In this document: positions 1 to 11,319 of the stretch, piece after piece
How the letters are laid out: every line of letters starts with the position of its first letter
Numbering within the stretch: the stretch's first letter is position 1
NCBI RefSeq assembly: GCF_034190915.1
Contig: NW_026947486.1
Location: 75,620,044 to 75,684,043, forward strand
Direction: 5' to 3'
From: Cavia porcellus
Lineage: Eukaryota; Chordata; Mammalia; Rodentia; Caviidae
Length of the DNA: 64,000 nucleotides
The notes under the pieces: generated by a model
What the model was told of the DNA's origin: nothing
Database searches by the model: none
Seen by the model: only the letters and a program-made list of their open reading frames with translations
Made by a program: the position numbers and the translations under genes

Positions 1-27
1 AGAAGGGAGTTATAAAATAGGTATATC

Positions 28-310
28 TGGTCAGATGGGATGGTGCACAGTTGTAACCCCAGCTATTCAAGAGACTGAAGCAGGACGATAGCAAGTTGGA
101 GCTCAGTCTGGGCAACTTAGTGAGAACCTGTCTGAAAATAAGGAAAGAAAAAAGCTAGGAAGGAAAGAAAGGAGGGAGGGAGCATGGAAGGAAGGAAAAG
201 AGGAAGGAAGAAAAAAGGAGGGAGGGGAAAAGTACTGGATTGTAGCTCAGAAAAGCGTGCTTGCCTAGAATGAGTGTGGCCTCGACTCAAACCCCAGTAT
301 TAAAAGAAGT
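28..310 (+). repeat. B1 SINE relic, purine tract and ID relic
   Basis: Bases 28-135 read like a diverged B1 (7SL-derived SINE): ggtgcacagttgtaacccca, a degenerate middle, then gagctcagtctgggcaac. A GGAA/GGGA-rich purine tract follows (about 140-232), then a tRNA-like ID relic (about 237-305, ttgtagctcag ... actcaaacccc). Both SINEs are old, with many substitutions. Confidence 0.7.
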
Positions 311-1580
311 ATCTATTTCTCTAAATGCTGGCACCATTTGAACTGATTTGAATTTATGACACTACTGAAAAAAAATAAAGCATTTTAAAAACTGTGAAAT
401 AGAATCATTATTTTTCTCCATAAATCAATAAAATGGTAGCATAGTATACCAAGCAATAAGGAAAGTCTAATTAGGCATTGAACCACTGAAACCACGTCAG
501 GCCTTAGATTGCCACAAAACTGGCCATTACTTCTTGCACTTCAGTCTTTTGTAAGAATTCTAGGCGTATTTTTTAAATAAAAAAACTACAAATAAATTGT
601 TTTGTTTTAAATTTGTATGAGACTGAATGATCTGTTTAAGAATAAGATATACATATAGTGTTCATCTATGAAAGTGTACAAAAGAGATGGCATGGAATGC
701 ATGTACATTAATTTGAGGGATATGCAGGCTGCATTGTGAAAATTCTCAGCATCTACTTGCACACTTCTTTCAAGTTGAGACTTTTCCTGTGGATGTCATG
801 ATTTATTTATTCTCAATTGATAATAGCAAGTAGAATCTGATTGTAGCCAGACATTTCTATTTAAAAGTATCCTCTTTGTAAAACAGCACAGAATAATGTT
901 AAGCATTTATAAATTAAACTTGACCACAGAAATTGAAAGTAAAAAGGGATAGAGGTCTTCTATAATAACTTTTAAATATCATGGATGAAAAAGGTGAGAC
1001 CTAAAGAAGTTCAGCGACTAACAAACCATGCGTTACCTAGCGATAATGTCAAGAGTAAGCCTTGCAGTCCTCTTACAGTCTAGTCTACAAACCTGTGTCC
1101 TATACAAAACATATTTAACATCTGGGCCAAGTGCTGAATATCAGAATGAATTGTACACTATTTAAATCATGAATTATACAAAGCAATTAATTTTGTTTTT
1201 GTTTTTTTTTTTTTAAAGCCAGTCAAATTTAGCAGTGTGGGGGGGGTGGTATATCAACTTTAGTGACACTAATGTTAATAAGTTCTGATAACCCACTGCC
1301 ATCGGACCAGCCAAAGCAATTAATTTTGATTTTGACTCAATTTTCTGTATTTGTCATGTTTTAGTTTTGCATTATCGATGTTATTTATAAGTATTACTGA
1401 ATCCCAGTGAACTATATATATTTCATAGTAATAATTTATAAAATAGTTACAGGGACTGCTTTTTCTCAGGTGGGATTGCAAAACTAGAAACAAACTGATC
1501 CTTCTTTGGAATGGCTTTTGTGCTTGTTTCTCTCCCCTTTACGTAGGAGTTTCTGAAGCTATGAAACAAGAGCTATTGGA
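311..1580. other. intron, no feature seen
   Basis: AT-rich intronic sequence with a T run near 1198-1214 and a G run near 1240-1247. No exon, RNA gene or recognisable repeat could be supported. Confidence 0.6.
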
Positions 1581-1690
1581 GAGATGAAGAGTTAAGAGTT
1601 CATTCAGATGTTCAGATGTATCCAAGTACCTAGTTATTTGGCAATAAATACATCTGGGCAACTGATTGAACTTTTCGCTTTTCATGAGTC
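1581..1690 (+). ncRNA. MIR1298: mir-1298 precursor hairpin (intronic microRNA)
   Basis: Ortholog of the HTR2C-hosted microRNA mir-1298. The 3p arm at 1651-1671 (catctgggcaactgattgaa plus c) and the loop (ttatttggcaataaataca) match the human precursor, as remembered, almost base for base. The 5p arm would be 1599-1620. The arms fold well: 1613-1618 pairs with 1651-1656, 1609-1612 with 1657-1660, 1604-1607 with 1662-1665, 1598-1602 with 1667-1671, and the lower stem 1584-1597 pairs with 1672-1685 with few mismatches, as Drosha expects. It lies on the host-gene strand, so it is probably processed from HTR2C pre-mRNA. Compared with human, the 5p arm differs at several bases around guide positions 8-14 (…ttcattcAgAtgtT…); position 8 changes G to A, which turns a G-U wobble into an A-U pair. 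Seed bases 2-7 are unchanged. The identity is firm; expression is inferred. Confidence 0.9.
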
Positions 1691-2284
1691 GCCTGGAATT
1701 CTCTACAACTTCAAGAGCCTGCTACGTAGTCCAAGCTTGTGATATTTTAATTACATGAGCTGGGATGTGAGAGTTGCGTATGGGTGAGGAGATGCCATTG
1801 TAAATGTAAGTGAGAGTGTGTGTGAGTATACAGCTGAATTGAATTGTGAATGTCCTAGCAAGATAAGCAGGCATTTTCTTTTCTAGTCTACGAAAGTAAA
1901 ATCAAACTAACAGAATATTTTATATTATTCCTATTTTTGACACTTGTCGCATGCCTCCTCACCAGTATAAACTGACTGTATTTTTATTGTTATTGAGAAT
2001 AGCTCACAAGTGCTGGCTAACATCTTTCAAATATTAATAGTATTTTAAATCTATAGCTTCAAGATTGCTACATATGTTTTCGGGTTTGTTTGTTTGTTTA
2101 TTTGTTTGTTTGTTTTTGGTACCGGAGATCGAACTCAGGACCTTAAAGATGAATATGGGTCCATCTAATGTATTTCTCCCAGACATTCTTTATCCTCTTA
2201 TGCAATTTCATCTTTTTTGCCACAATCCTCACTGTCAGAAATTATTCTATTATTTTTGCTTGTTTATTTCCTCTTTGCCCAGCC
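1691..2284. other. intron with a short ID relic
   Basis: Mostly unrecognised intron. A TTTG-rich run (about 2085-2115) followed by ttggtaccggagatcgaac (2116-2140) looks like the 3' end of a minus-strand ID element. Confidence 0.45.
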
Positions 2285-2385
2285 AGAATGTAAGCTCCAT
2301 GGGAGCAGGGATGTTGTCTACTGTGTTCACAAAACGTTCAGCATTTGGTGTAGTGTCCAGCACATAATAGGCAATCAATAAATAT
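2285..2385 (+). repeat. L2 LINE 3' end relic
   Basis: The run atgtaagctccatgggagca, followed by a tail containing cacataataggcaatcaata, matches the familiar 3' end of the ancient mammalian L2 LINE. It is short and decayed. Confidence 0.75.
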
Positions 2386-2949
2386 TTAAGTACATGAAAG
2401 TGCTGTTATACAGTTTTTGGTCTTGCAAATAAGCTGGAGTTGCTCCCCAACACAGAAAGGTAATACATGTAGTCTCAATAAGCCTTGCTCCTTAAAAACC
2501 TTCATTTCTCTCTGTATGTGGATACTTATACTGAGATAATTCAGGGATAGTTTTGCTAACACCTATGGAGAAAGCTGGTTAAAATCATTGGGTATGTTGC
2601 CCATTAAGGCAGATTCTCTTGTCTCTTACTACCAGCGTGGCACGATTTCCAGTGACTACTTTAACCTATTAATTTAAAAGCTGTTTCTGAAATGCTAGTT
2701 TAAGTAAATGGAAAAGATCTCTCATTTTAGATGAGTGGAACCAAACAAAATCTTCCAAAAAACATGTCAAGCAGAAGAATTGGAGAAATACAAATAAAAT
2801 GTTTCCTGTTCATTCCAAGTACAGGAGGAACAGTTAATTTGTGTCAGTAACCTCTTGCATTATCTGGAGGGGTATGACATTATTGGCACTAGAGTTGCCT
2901 TCAGTTTGAATAACCATGTTGTTATTATAAGAGAACTAATAATGACTTG
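2386..2949. other. intron, no feature seen
   Basis: AT-rich unique-looking sequence. No open frame or repeat could be supported. Confidence 0.55.
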
Positions 2950-3225
2950 GTGAGACCCAGAATCCCAGTTAAGGATAACCTTTCACTTTCCTTTTCTAGC
3001 ACACTCTCTCTCTTTTTTCTCCCATTCCCCTCCCCTCTCTTCAACCCTTTTTCGCTTCCTTATTTACAAAACTTTGTTTCCATTTTACTCATTTTTCCTC
3101 ATTTCTTTTTCTTTTCCCTTCCATCCCTCCCCCCAATTCTCCTTTCCTTTTACTTCCTATTTCACAATATGTATTCCGCATTTGATCCCTCCTCCACATT
3201 TAAGAGTCTCTGTTTGGAGAAGAAA
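2950..3225 (-). repeat. L1 3' UTR relic (polypyrimidine on + strand)
   Basis: A long C/T-rich stretch (ctctctcttttttctcccat, cccttccatccctcccccca) that reads as a polypurine tract on the minus strand, typical of L1 3' UTRs. A similar stretch ends the clear L1 at 23.4-23.6 kb. The open frames across it are low-complexity artefacts. Confidence 0.5.
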
Positions 3226-3234
3226 TTGTAAAAA

Positions 3235-3267
3235 TCATTATATATTATATTATATATATACATACAT

Positions 3268-3312
<45 letters not shown>
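3235..3312. repeat. (TA)n microsatellite
   Basis: A run of TA dinucleotides, nearly pure from about 3271 to 3308, flanked by TAT/CATA variants. Confidence 0.95.
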
Positions 3313-3315
<3 letters not shown>

Positions 3316-3369
3316 CGTAACCAGAACTGTTTGATTCTCCTATAACACTATTGAAAAGTATCAGCACCA

Positions 3370-3460
3370 GGGGCTGGGGATTTAGCTCAGCGGCATAAGC
3401 GCCTGCCTTGCAAGCAGGCAGTCGTGAGTTCAATCCCTGGTACCGGGAAAAAAAAAAAAA
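3370..3460 (+). mobile_element. ID-type SINE (tRNA-derived), young
   Basis: Begins ggggctggggatttagctca. It carries a tRNA-like Pol III A box (ttagctcagcggca) and B box (gagttcaatccc) and ends in poly(A). A target-site duplication ending agtatcagcacca flanks it (3355-3369 and 3461-3475), which marks a recent insertion. Confidence 0.95.
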
Positions 3461-3475
3461 AAAGTATCAGCACCA

Positions 3476-5392
3476 AAGCACTGCATTAACTGGCTACTAG
3501 TATTATGGTATCCTGTAGAATAGACACAGTACTTGATGTAGACTTGATCTAGTAAGGAATTTAATTTCTCTTGAAGTCTGTTAGTCTATTGAGTATTTTG
3601 AAGTAATATAAAATGACATTATCTGATGGAGCAAGTTGCTGAACAGCAGAAGATTATGCAATTGCCTCTCTGAAGATTGTTCTAAGGAACATCAATTGTG
3701 AAACTTCTTGAAGTAGCTTAAATATATACCTGTCTGAAGACATGACACTAGATTACTTGATTGCTTGTGATTTTTCAGTGCTAAGAGTTTTGTGAATTCA
3801 AAATTGTAGAATAAATTGAGAGCTTATGATAAAAGATAAAAGAAGGTTAGAGTTTAGTCATCTTCATTAGATACATTTCTAAAATACTTATTGAAAAATC
3901 ATACATTTACTACTAGAAGAGCAGTCTCTAATTTCACTGGTTATAATAGCTAGAAAAATTTCATCCAAATTTTAGTTATCTAATGTGATTATCTTTGGCT
4001 TTGGTGAACTTTTAGTATGACATATGTGTGCTTTATGAGAAAAATCTCTAGAGCACATTTGAAGTTGAACAAGTACTCCTACAGTATTCATTAGTCTCAA
4101 GTATAATTCTGAATTAAAAGAGTAATCCCAAAATTACTTGTCATGAACATGTACTGCATTAATAGCTCCTTCCCGGGGCTATTCTGAATATTTATGACTA
4201 ATTGATAATTTTATTTAACCATCTGCTAAAAGCTCAGTGGGTGTAATATCTTACAGGAATATTTTGTATTATGTGTCCATAATTTCTGAACAATAAAACT
4301 GACAAAAGTCAAATCTGTATTTGCAATATTATATACTCCATTCTTAAATGCTTTATTATAAAAAGTCAGACAGAAACCACCTGTTGATTCTGTATTCTAA
4401 TTTTTATAGACATGCACTGACAGATATGGTCTCTTCAGTATGAGAAGAAATAACCCACTATATCACCATGATGATCACAGAATTGCTAGAAATCTACCAA
4501 TGTATCTTCATGACTTCATCCACATTCCCTAATTTTTGTTAAAATATCCATAGAAATGCTGGAATTTTATTTTTAAATTCATTAATAGTATATTTGACCA
4601 GACCTGTGAAAGAAGGAATAAAAAATATTTTGAGAACAGAAAATGTGATTGAGAGGTTACAAATCTTTCTTTGGTGTCAAAGTGTGGAAAAGGTAAAGGT
4701 AAGGTTGAATTGTAAATGGCTAGTTTTAGAGGAAGCAGGGAAGTACCCATAGTTTTCAGTAAAGCTATAATTTCTAACATTTCCAAACATAACTTGAGCA
4801 AACTTACAGTTCTTCTTTTATCCTTAAATGAGATCTTTTCACTTTACATCTTTAGTATCTTCAAGTTTCTCCAGTTCTTTTCCCTTTAATTGGTCGATTA
4901 CTTTGTACTCAAAACTTGGCGAATGAATATGGAATGGAAGACATATATATATATGGCTCCACTGCTCAAAAATTTGTCTTTAATAAAAACACTTAAGGCC
5001 ATGTTGCTACTAACTTTTATTCCCTGAAATGCTTTTACATTTTTTTATTTTTATTTCCAAGATGAATACTGGTTGAGGCTTTCAAGTATGTTTGTAATAC
5101 TGATTTTGATAGTTGAAGTTTATTTTTGAATATCCAGTGAAGATAGTGCTTTGGTTCAGTTGTTTTTATTGTCTCGTTGTTTTGTTGAGATATGCTAATG
5201 ACACGTGTAAAATGCATAGACCCCACAAACATCATTTTCATATAATGCTCAGGGATGGTTTTGTGCTTAAATTTTCATGTCGGAGAGGCTAATATATAAT
5301 ATTTTGTGCAAAATTATACTACTGAAAACTATCTGGAAACTAGTATATGTCCACCTTTGTGACTTAGCAAATGCAGCTATTGTTATTTTTGT
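3476..5392. other. intron, no feature seen
   Basis: AT-rich intron with a short TA run near 4941-4954. The small open frames are not supported by any family resemblance. Confidence 0.55.
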
Positions 5393-5409
5393 GTATCTTA
5401 CAGTTCTTT

Positions 5410-5519
5410 TTTTTTTTTTTTTTTTGTCTTTTTCCTTTTTTATCGGTACCAGGGATCGAACTCACGACTGCCGGCTTGCAAGGCAGGCGCTTATGCCGCT
5501 GAGCTAAATCCCCAGCCCC
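5410..5519 (-). mobile_element. ID-type SINE, young
   Basis: A minus-strand ID element: a poly(T) start (poly(A) on its own strand), the tail tctttttccttttttatcgg, then a tRNA-like body ending gctaaatccccagcccc. The 17-bp direct repeat gtatcttacagttcttt flanks it at 5393-5409 and 5520-5536. Confidence 0.95.
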
Positions 5520-5536
5520 GTATCTTACAGTTCTTT

Positions 5537-7479
5537 AGAAACAGCATTAAAATATTTGTGATTTATTCTGTGGAAGAAATAAAGAGACAGTCTATCTACT
5601 ACTTATTAATTCTAAACATTTATGATTTTCTGCAAATATTTAAGATTGTCAATTTGTTTTAGGTTTTTCAATTTTTTTCTGTACTTGAAACTGTATTTAC
5701 ATATATATGGGCACACATATGTCAATATGGGTATATATAAACACGTAGATTGTTACATGTTCAAATATAGTTGTTATGAAAGTCCTGTAAATTCTCATTA
5801 AAATTAATCAATTCTTAGTTAGTTTTTACATTTTATTTTAGTTTTATAAAATAAATTTCCCCAAATTTAAATACTCAAGTTCACAGGCACTCTGTGTTTG
5901 CACAACTCTGATAACTCTGATTTGAAAGATTAGTGGAGTCTGAAAGGTGTGTAGATCAAAATTTTAGTTTTGTTTCCTCTGTCTCTCTGTCTCTTGCTAT
6001 CTCTCTCTGTCTCTGTCTGTCTCTCTCTCTCACACACACACATACACATGAATACCCCCAAATTATTTTTATGTTCTATTGTTTTATTATAGTGTATATG
6101 TGTGTACATAATAATTACATTCATCTTGAAAAATTGGTACATATACACATCACATCTTCATGGTTTTCAAGTTCTTCTTATTAACAGTTCAATGTGAGCA
6201 AACTTCAGAACATCAAAACCTGATCCTTGGAATAGTTTTATAATGCCAGAAGTGTATATGGTTAGATGTTTAGCATGGAGAAAGAATGTAATCAAAAAGT
6301 GAAATAGAAAAAGAAGAAGAAAGAACTGAGAAGTCTAAACATTCTATTCCCAATAAGGATCTCTAAGCACAAAAACCAAAGGATCCTTACCTTAGTTACT
6401 AGAATCCACACTGAATAGTTCTTCAGTGTCAGTGTAAAGGTCGATAGTGACATGTTTCACTCCATAAAGATGTAGGATGTATTTCCACAGTGAGGGAAAA
6501 AGAAATTCTCAGCAAATTTGATCCAGTTTTCTCTTGACTATCATGTTACCATACTGAAGGTACTGAGTACTGAGTGAAGAATAATCCACTATATAAATAT
6601 TAGGTAGGGTTTTGTGACATAACAAATAACTCTAAAAGTAGCTTATGGAGATAAAATGTGCTCACTCAAAAGTTCTTTGATAAGTTATTCAAATTTACTT
6701 CTTAGGGTAGTACCTTAGATATTGTCACATTTTAATCCACAAGAGAAACTAAAGATTTTTGTTTCAGCCATTTTATGCTACTGATTTTGTTGGCAATTTT
6801 CAGTATTATCCCATATGCTCTGACTGCTCAAATGCTATCTATTGGCTAACAACTGGCTGCTATATGGAATGGTTGTTATATTTAATAGAGTAAACATCAA
6901 TTTTCTTATTTTGTTATTAATCTGCTGTTGGTGGTCTCTGTAGAATATTATTGGTCAAGGCAAATGTATAAATAGAGATTTCTAGGTACAAGCAGATTGC
7001 TTTACTTTGAGGAAAAAACCCTAAAATTTGCAAAAATGTTCATTTTATTAAAATTGTTTTATTTTTCCATATAAAAATAAAATGAAATCTTTGTTTTAGA
7101 CAAAATTATTATATAATTTATTCTAGTGGTTTGCAAATTAAGAAGGATATATTCTTAATTCTTTTTTAAAAAATATTGATTTGAAGGACTGTGTATGGCA
7201 ACAGGCAGATACTTAGTACAATCATATTTAAATAAAATTTGTGCAAGCAATTTAGAGAAATTGTAGATGGTAGCGCATTGGAAAATAAATGAAAAATTTG
7301 TTCTCTTTGCTACTGTTTTTCACTGCCACAATATAACAGGGTTACCTATGTGTTAAATTAAGTACTGCCTGTTTCTTATCACTAAATAAGTGCATTTAAG
7401 TTTGTTAAATTGGTTATTACATAAGTTATTTACAATTTTGAACTAATTTTCTGTTTCTTTTCTTTTTTTCTTTCCCCAG
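5537..7479. other. intron with TC/CA microsatellite
   Basis: A TCTC/CTGT then CACA simple repeat lies at about 5975-6045. The last 30 bases are a T-rich tract leading to the AG acceptor of the start-codon exon. Nothing else is recognisable. Confidence 0.6.
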
Positions 7480-7489
7480 AATAGAGGAT

Positions 7490-7510
7490 ATGATAAATTC
7501 AATCTGCTAA
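7490..7510 (+). promoter_or_regulatory. HTR2C: short upstream ORF in HTR2C 5' UTR
   Basis: An ATG at 7490 opens a six-codon frame (MINSIC) that stops at TAA 7508-7510, 48 bases before the receptor start. It has G at -3 but A at +4, a medium-strength context. If this exon is used as the 5' UTR, the uORF could reduce initiation at the main ATG. Whether it is translated or conserved is unknown. Confidence 0.5.
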
Positions 7511-7558
7511 TTTTCTCATCTCAATTTTAAACGTTGGTTGCTTAAGACTGAAGTAATC

Positions 7559-7593
7559 ATGGTGAACCTAAAGAATGTGGTGCATTCGTTCCT
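7559..7593 (+). CDS. HTR2C: 5-HT2C serotonin receptor, coding part of start exon (residues 1-12)
   Basis: Encodes MVNLKNVVHSF plus two bases of Leu12, matching the start of the 5-HT2C receptor, a Gq-coupled class A GPCR for serotonin in brain neurons. The start ATG has A at -3 and G at +4, a good initiation context. The segment belongs to the N-terminal hydrophobic leader of the receptor. The exon ends at the donor GTAAGG in phase 2; the first base of the exon at 11006 completes CTT (Leu). It is too short to show by length alone, but the peptide, the splice sites and the downstream exon all agree. Confidence 0.95.
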
Positions 7594-8496
7594 GTAAGGA
7601 TGTTATTACTTATTACTTTAATGAGTAGATAATTTTTATGGTAACTTGCTTAAATATGTTCAAAATTCTTCTATATGACCGTTCAGGTATTTCTGCCTCA
7701 AACAACATAAACCAGTCTCAGCCAAAAAGATTAATATTATAGATGTTTCATATTTCAAAATAGTAAATGGGGAAAAATAATTTGAATGTAAAGTAAAATT
7801 ACAGTTCATGCACTCAAACAAATAATATGGTAATAATACCCTGAATTCAAATAACCCTAATTCTCATAGTTGTTTTCTGTATAAGTAAAACTTAAAAAGG
7901 AGAAAGGTTTCTATCTTTTTTAAAATGTGATGTAAGTGGGCAAGACAAAAAGATGTCTCAATAAGTTTTTGACTTTAGGAAGAATAATAGAGGTTGCAAA
8001 AGAAAAGGCCAGATGTTGGATGTAAGGGTTGGTTGATGTACATAGACAGACAAAAACATTGCCAGCTTGGGAAGTCTTGATATGATCTAACAGTTGAAAT
8101 CATTAGAATGCAACAGAAAAGGGGAATCAGCTTGAAGAACTAAGAGATTCTAAATCTGATTTAATCTAAATCTACACTTGGAGCAATGGGGCAAGGAAAA
8201 AGAGACCCAAAGCTCTATGAACTCTGATCAGAACAGTTGAAAAGACCTGCATCTCCTTACTCCTGCATATAATCTCTGTGAGTTCTGAAAAGGAACTCAA
8301 GAAATTGTTTGTAGCCTAGTATAGTGTGCCAACATTGTTTCCTCTGTAGTATGATATAGGACTGTCTTAAAGGCACCAGTGTGTTAAGGAATCTATATAC
8401 AATTTTTTCCATTCTACAAGACAAACAAGGGGCCATTTATCTTTCCGTAAATATCCATTGTCATATGTCATGCAGAATCTCAGTAGATTTGAAATG

Positions 8497-8603
8497 GATT
8501 CAGCTGAGATAGGAGGATTGCTGTGAGTTCAGGGCTAGCCTGGGCTACAAAGTGAGTTAGAGTCAGGCTGGCCTATATCTTAAAAAGAGAGAAAAAAAAA
8601 AAA
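8497..8603 (+). repeat. B1 SINE (5'-truncated)
   Basis: Contains agctgagataggaggattgc, then gctagcctgggctacaaagt and an A-rich tail, matching the right two thirds of a rodent B1. Confidence 0.85.
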
Positions 8604-9069
8604 AATCAGGCTTTTAATTTATCATTTTACATACTGAAGGTGTAAAATTATGTTTTAATTAAAATTTAGTAGCAGTGAGTAAATAGTTTGTATTTTTTTG
8701 AGAGAAATTATGATTTTCATATACATAATTTATGAGGTTCTGCTGGGCTTAATAACAGTTAATGTATGAGTCAAGGTCAAGAGCAAGACCTTAATGACTA
8801 TTTGTAGAAGAAATTTATATATTTCAGTGAGCATGAGTATTAATTGTTAGTTTTAATTAAATACAGCCAATTCTTGATTACAAAACTGTGGACATAGAGT
8901 TAATGCACAACAAAAATCATAAAACTTGACAGTAAGTGGTACTCCATAAGACTTAAATAAACTGAATTTAATTAAAGTCAGAATACTGATATAAATATTC
9001 TTTTAAAATCTATCCCAGCACCATCACTTTATTCTGCAATTCACAAAGATATATTTGGATTCCACAAAG

Positions 9070-9170
9070 TATATATATATATACCTTTTTCTGACAGAGA
9101 TTATTATATTATATATTATTATATAATACTATATATATATATATATGTGTGTATGTATGTATATATATTT
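9070..9170. repeat. (TA)n/(TG)n microsatellite cluster
   Basis: Several TA runs separated by short spacers, with a tgtgtgtatgtatgtata portion. Confidence 0.85.
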
Positions 9171-10634
9171 CTGACCAGTTAGAGGTAACTACTTGAAGTG
9201 TTTTTCTACCATAAAAACCTGAGACAACTGAATAATAAAATTTATAATTAGGTATAACTTTTCATGTATGGTTTCATTATATATGATTTTATGCTGAATT
9301 CTTCTACAATCTTTAAACAGATATAAAAGTTTTAAATATTCTCATAACTTACCTAAAAAAATTGACGTTAGCATGCTTATTTTCTCAGGATCTTATTACC
9401 CGGCCTTAAGAATAAATGTATTTGTAGGTCTACAAGTAATAATTGAAAACACAGTTTATTATTTGAGCATTAACTCCTGTGGGAATATATATGACACCAT
9501 TACATGAGAATTTTTTCAGTGTACCAGGGTAAATCTTTTATCAATGAGGCCACAAAAAATCTGGAAAGTACCCTAGAATTACTCTCTGAAGGAACTGACG
9601 GTTATATTGTGTGCCAGTATGCACAAGACCCTAGGTTCAATCTTCACCACTAAGCTAAACTAAAGGAAAATTTAGTAAATTAAAATATAAAATTAAGTAA
9701 TTATATAAAATTAAGTAATTAAAACTGAGCCCAGTTTTACCTAGATAGGTACCATTATGGGAAAAAATGGGGAGTTGGAAATTTACGTAAGTTAGTATTC
9801 ACCAACCATAAAATACTTTTAATTTTGAAATCACATTGTCTTAGCTATTTCATTAATGAAAATAAGTATGTTAGTTTTATTAGACAGTTTAGGAGCTCAT
9901 CCTTTGAAATAACACTTATGTATGTAACTTAAATCTATCATCATCAGGGGAAACAAATGTGCAAAGTCAACCATGTCATCTTCTTTCAGACTGTCACCTA
10001 GTCTGAAGAAAGTCCTATTAAAAAAAAATCTACCTAATTACATATAAGTAAGTTTTAATTTACTTAAGAAATTTAGTTCCTAGTTCATGAAATGTAACAC
10101 ATCCACAGGTGTTAATCATCAACACAAATCGTTACCTAGCCTGAAGCAGGTGTCAGAAAACCTGGGACACAAACAAACTGGCAAATGACAGAAAATTGTA
10201 GCCCTGGACAGGAAACTGGGCCTTGGAACATAGATTGCGGAGTGTACTTGTTTAGTGAATGCAAGGCTGTGGGTTTGACAACCCCCCCCCATCAAAAAGA
10301 AAAAGAAGAGAAGAAGCTGTTAACCAACATAAAGTCACTTTGCAAATATGAGAAAGTAGGAAAAGTTCTAAAAAGAAATGAATATATACTGATGTCAAAA
10401 CCCACTGTGCCTCTTTCAAACACTTCCCTTAAATTGACTAGATGGCAAAGTTATTTTTTCCTAGCTTTGGATCAAAAGAAACTAGCTTCTAATTTTCTTG
10501 TCAGGCTATTGAATCATTTAAGAAAATCATCTTTATTCTCTTGTCAGCTCTCTCAAAGGGTAAATTAGCACAACAGATTGAACAATACTATGGATTGGGG
10601 TTGCAGTACAAGTTTAGAACATAGCCCTTGAAAT

Positions 10635-10830
10635 CACTGAGACTTTAGGGCCTGCCACTTACTGGCTTGAGAATGTTATTTAACCTCTTTAAACTTGAGT
10701 CTGCTCAATCTGTGCAATGGGCATAAATCAATACTGAGTTCATATGGTGTCATAGAAAATCAAAAGAGATTATACATATATTTCAGCAAAGTAATGCCTA
10801 ATGCACAATAATCAGACAGCATAAGTATAG
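10635..10830 (+). repeat. MIR SINE relic
   Basis: The run cctgccacttactggcttga followed by ttatttaacctctttaaact and caatgggcataaatc follows the core and 3' part of the ancient MIR SINE. Confidence 0.8.
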
Positions 10831-11005
10831 AAAAATATTCAAGTTTAATTAGGACAGTAAAAGTAGTGATCAAGAGAAGAGTGATGATGATGATGATCGT
10901 GGTTGTTGAAGGAGAGGTAATTGTTTTACATAAGCAATATATTGTACAGAAGCAATATTATATGTACCTGACTGTTTTTTTTTTCTTTTTCTTCTTAATT
11001 TTCAG

Positions 11006-11319
11006 TGTGCACCTAATTGGCCTGTTGGTTTGGCAGTTCGATATTTCTGTGAGTCCAGTAGCAGCTATGGTAACTGACATTTTCAACACCTCCAATGGTG
11101 GACGCTTTAAATTCCCAGACGGGGTACAAAATTGGCCAGCACTTTCAATTGTCGTTATAATCATCATGACAATAGGTGGCAACATTCTCGTTATCATGGC
11201 AGTAAGCATGGAAAAGAAACTGCACAATGCCACCAATTACTTCTTAATGTCCCTAGCCATTGCTGATATGCTAGTGGGACTACTTGTCATGCCAATTTCT
11301 CTGCTTGCAATCCTTTATG
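11006..11319 (+). CDS. HTR2C: 5-HT2C serotonin receptor, N-terminus to TM2 (residues 12-117)
   Basis: This 314-base exon continues the receptor from the last base of Leu12 to the first base of codon 117. It reads [20 protein letters not shown], then an extracellular segment with an N-glycosylation motif at Asn39 (NTS), TM1 (about residues 56-78, with Asn71 in GGNILVI, the conserved N1.50), the first intracellular loop ([11 protein letters not shown]) and TM2 (about 91-115), with the conserved sodium-pocket Asp99 (D2.50) in LAIADM. The donor gtaagt follows at 11320; the split codon G|AT gives Asp117, as in the known receptor. Residue 23 is Phe, as I recall for mouse and rat, where human has Cys or Ser. 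Residue 109 is Ile where human and mouse have Leu. TM3, the edited second loop and the rest lie beyond the window. Confidence 0.98.

Larger units (their letters stand above)
7480..7593 (+). other. HTR2C: HTR2C exon with 5' UTR end and start codon
   Basis: The exon starts after a strong polypyrimidine tract and acceptor (ctttttttctttccccag, AG at 7478-7479) and ends at the donor gtaagg (7594 onward). It holds 79 bases of 5' UTR and 35 coding bases, and ends two bases into codon 12. That phase joins correctly to the exon at 11006. Confidence 0.93.
7594..11005 (+). other. HTR2C: HTR2C intron between the two exons (3.4 kb)
   Basis: A GT-AG intron, from donor gtaagg to acceptor cttcttaattttcag. 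It carries a B1, a TA repeat, ID relics near 9577-9650 and 10203-10310, and a MIR, each decayed. The remainder is AT-rich without recognisable features. The open frame at 10185-10568 crosses the ID relic and is not supported as a gene. Confidence 0.85.

Noticed and set aside
2947..3334. Frames rich in F/S/P and a YIYIYI peptide
   Set aside because: Low-complexity translation of a polypyrimidine tract and a TA microsatellite.
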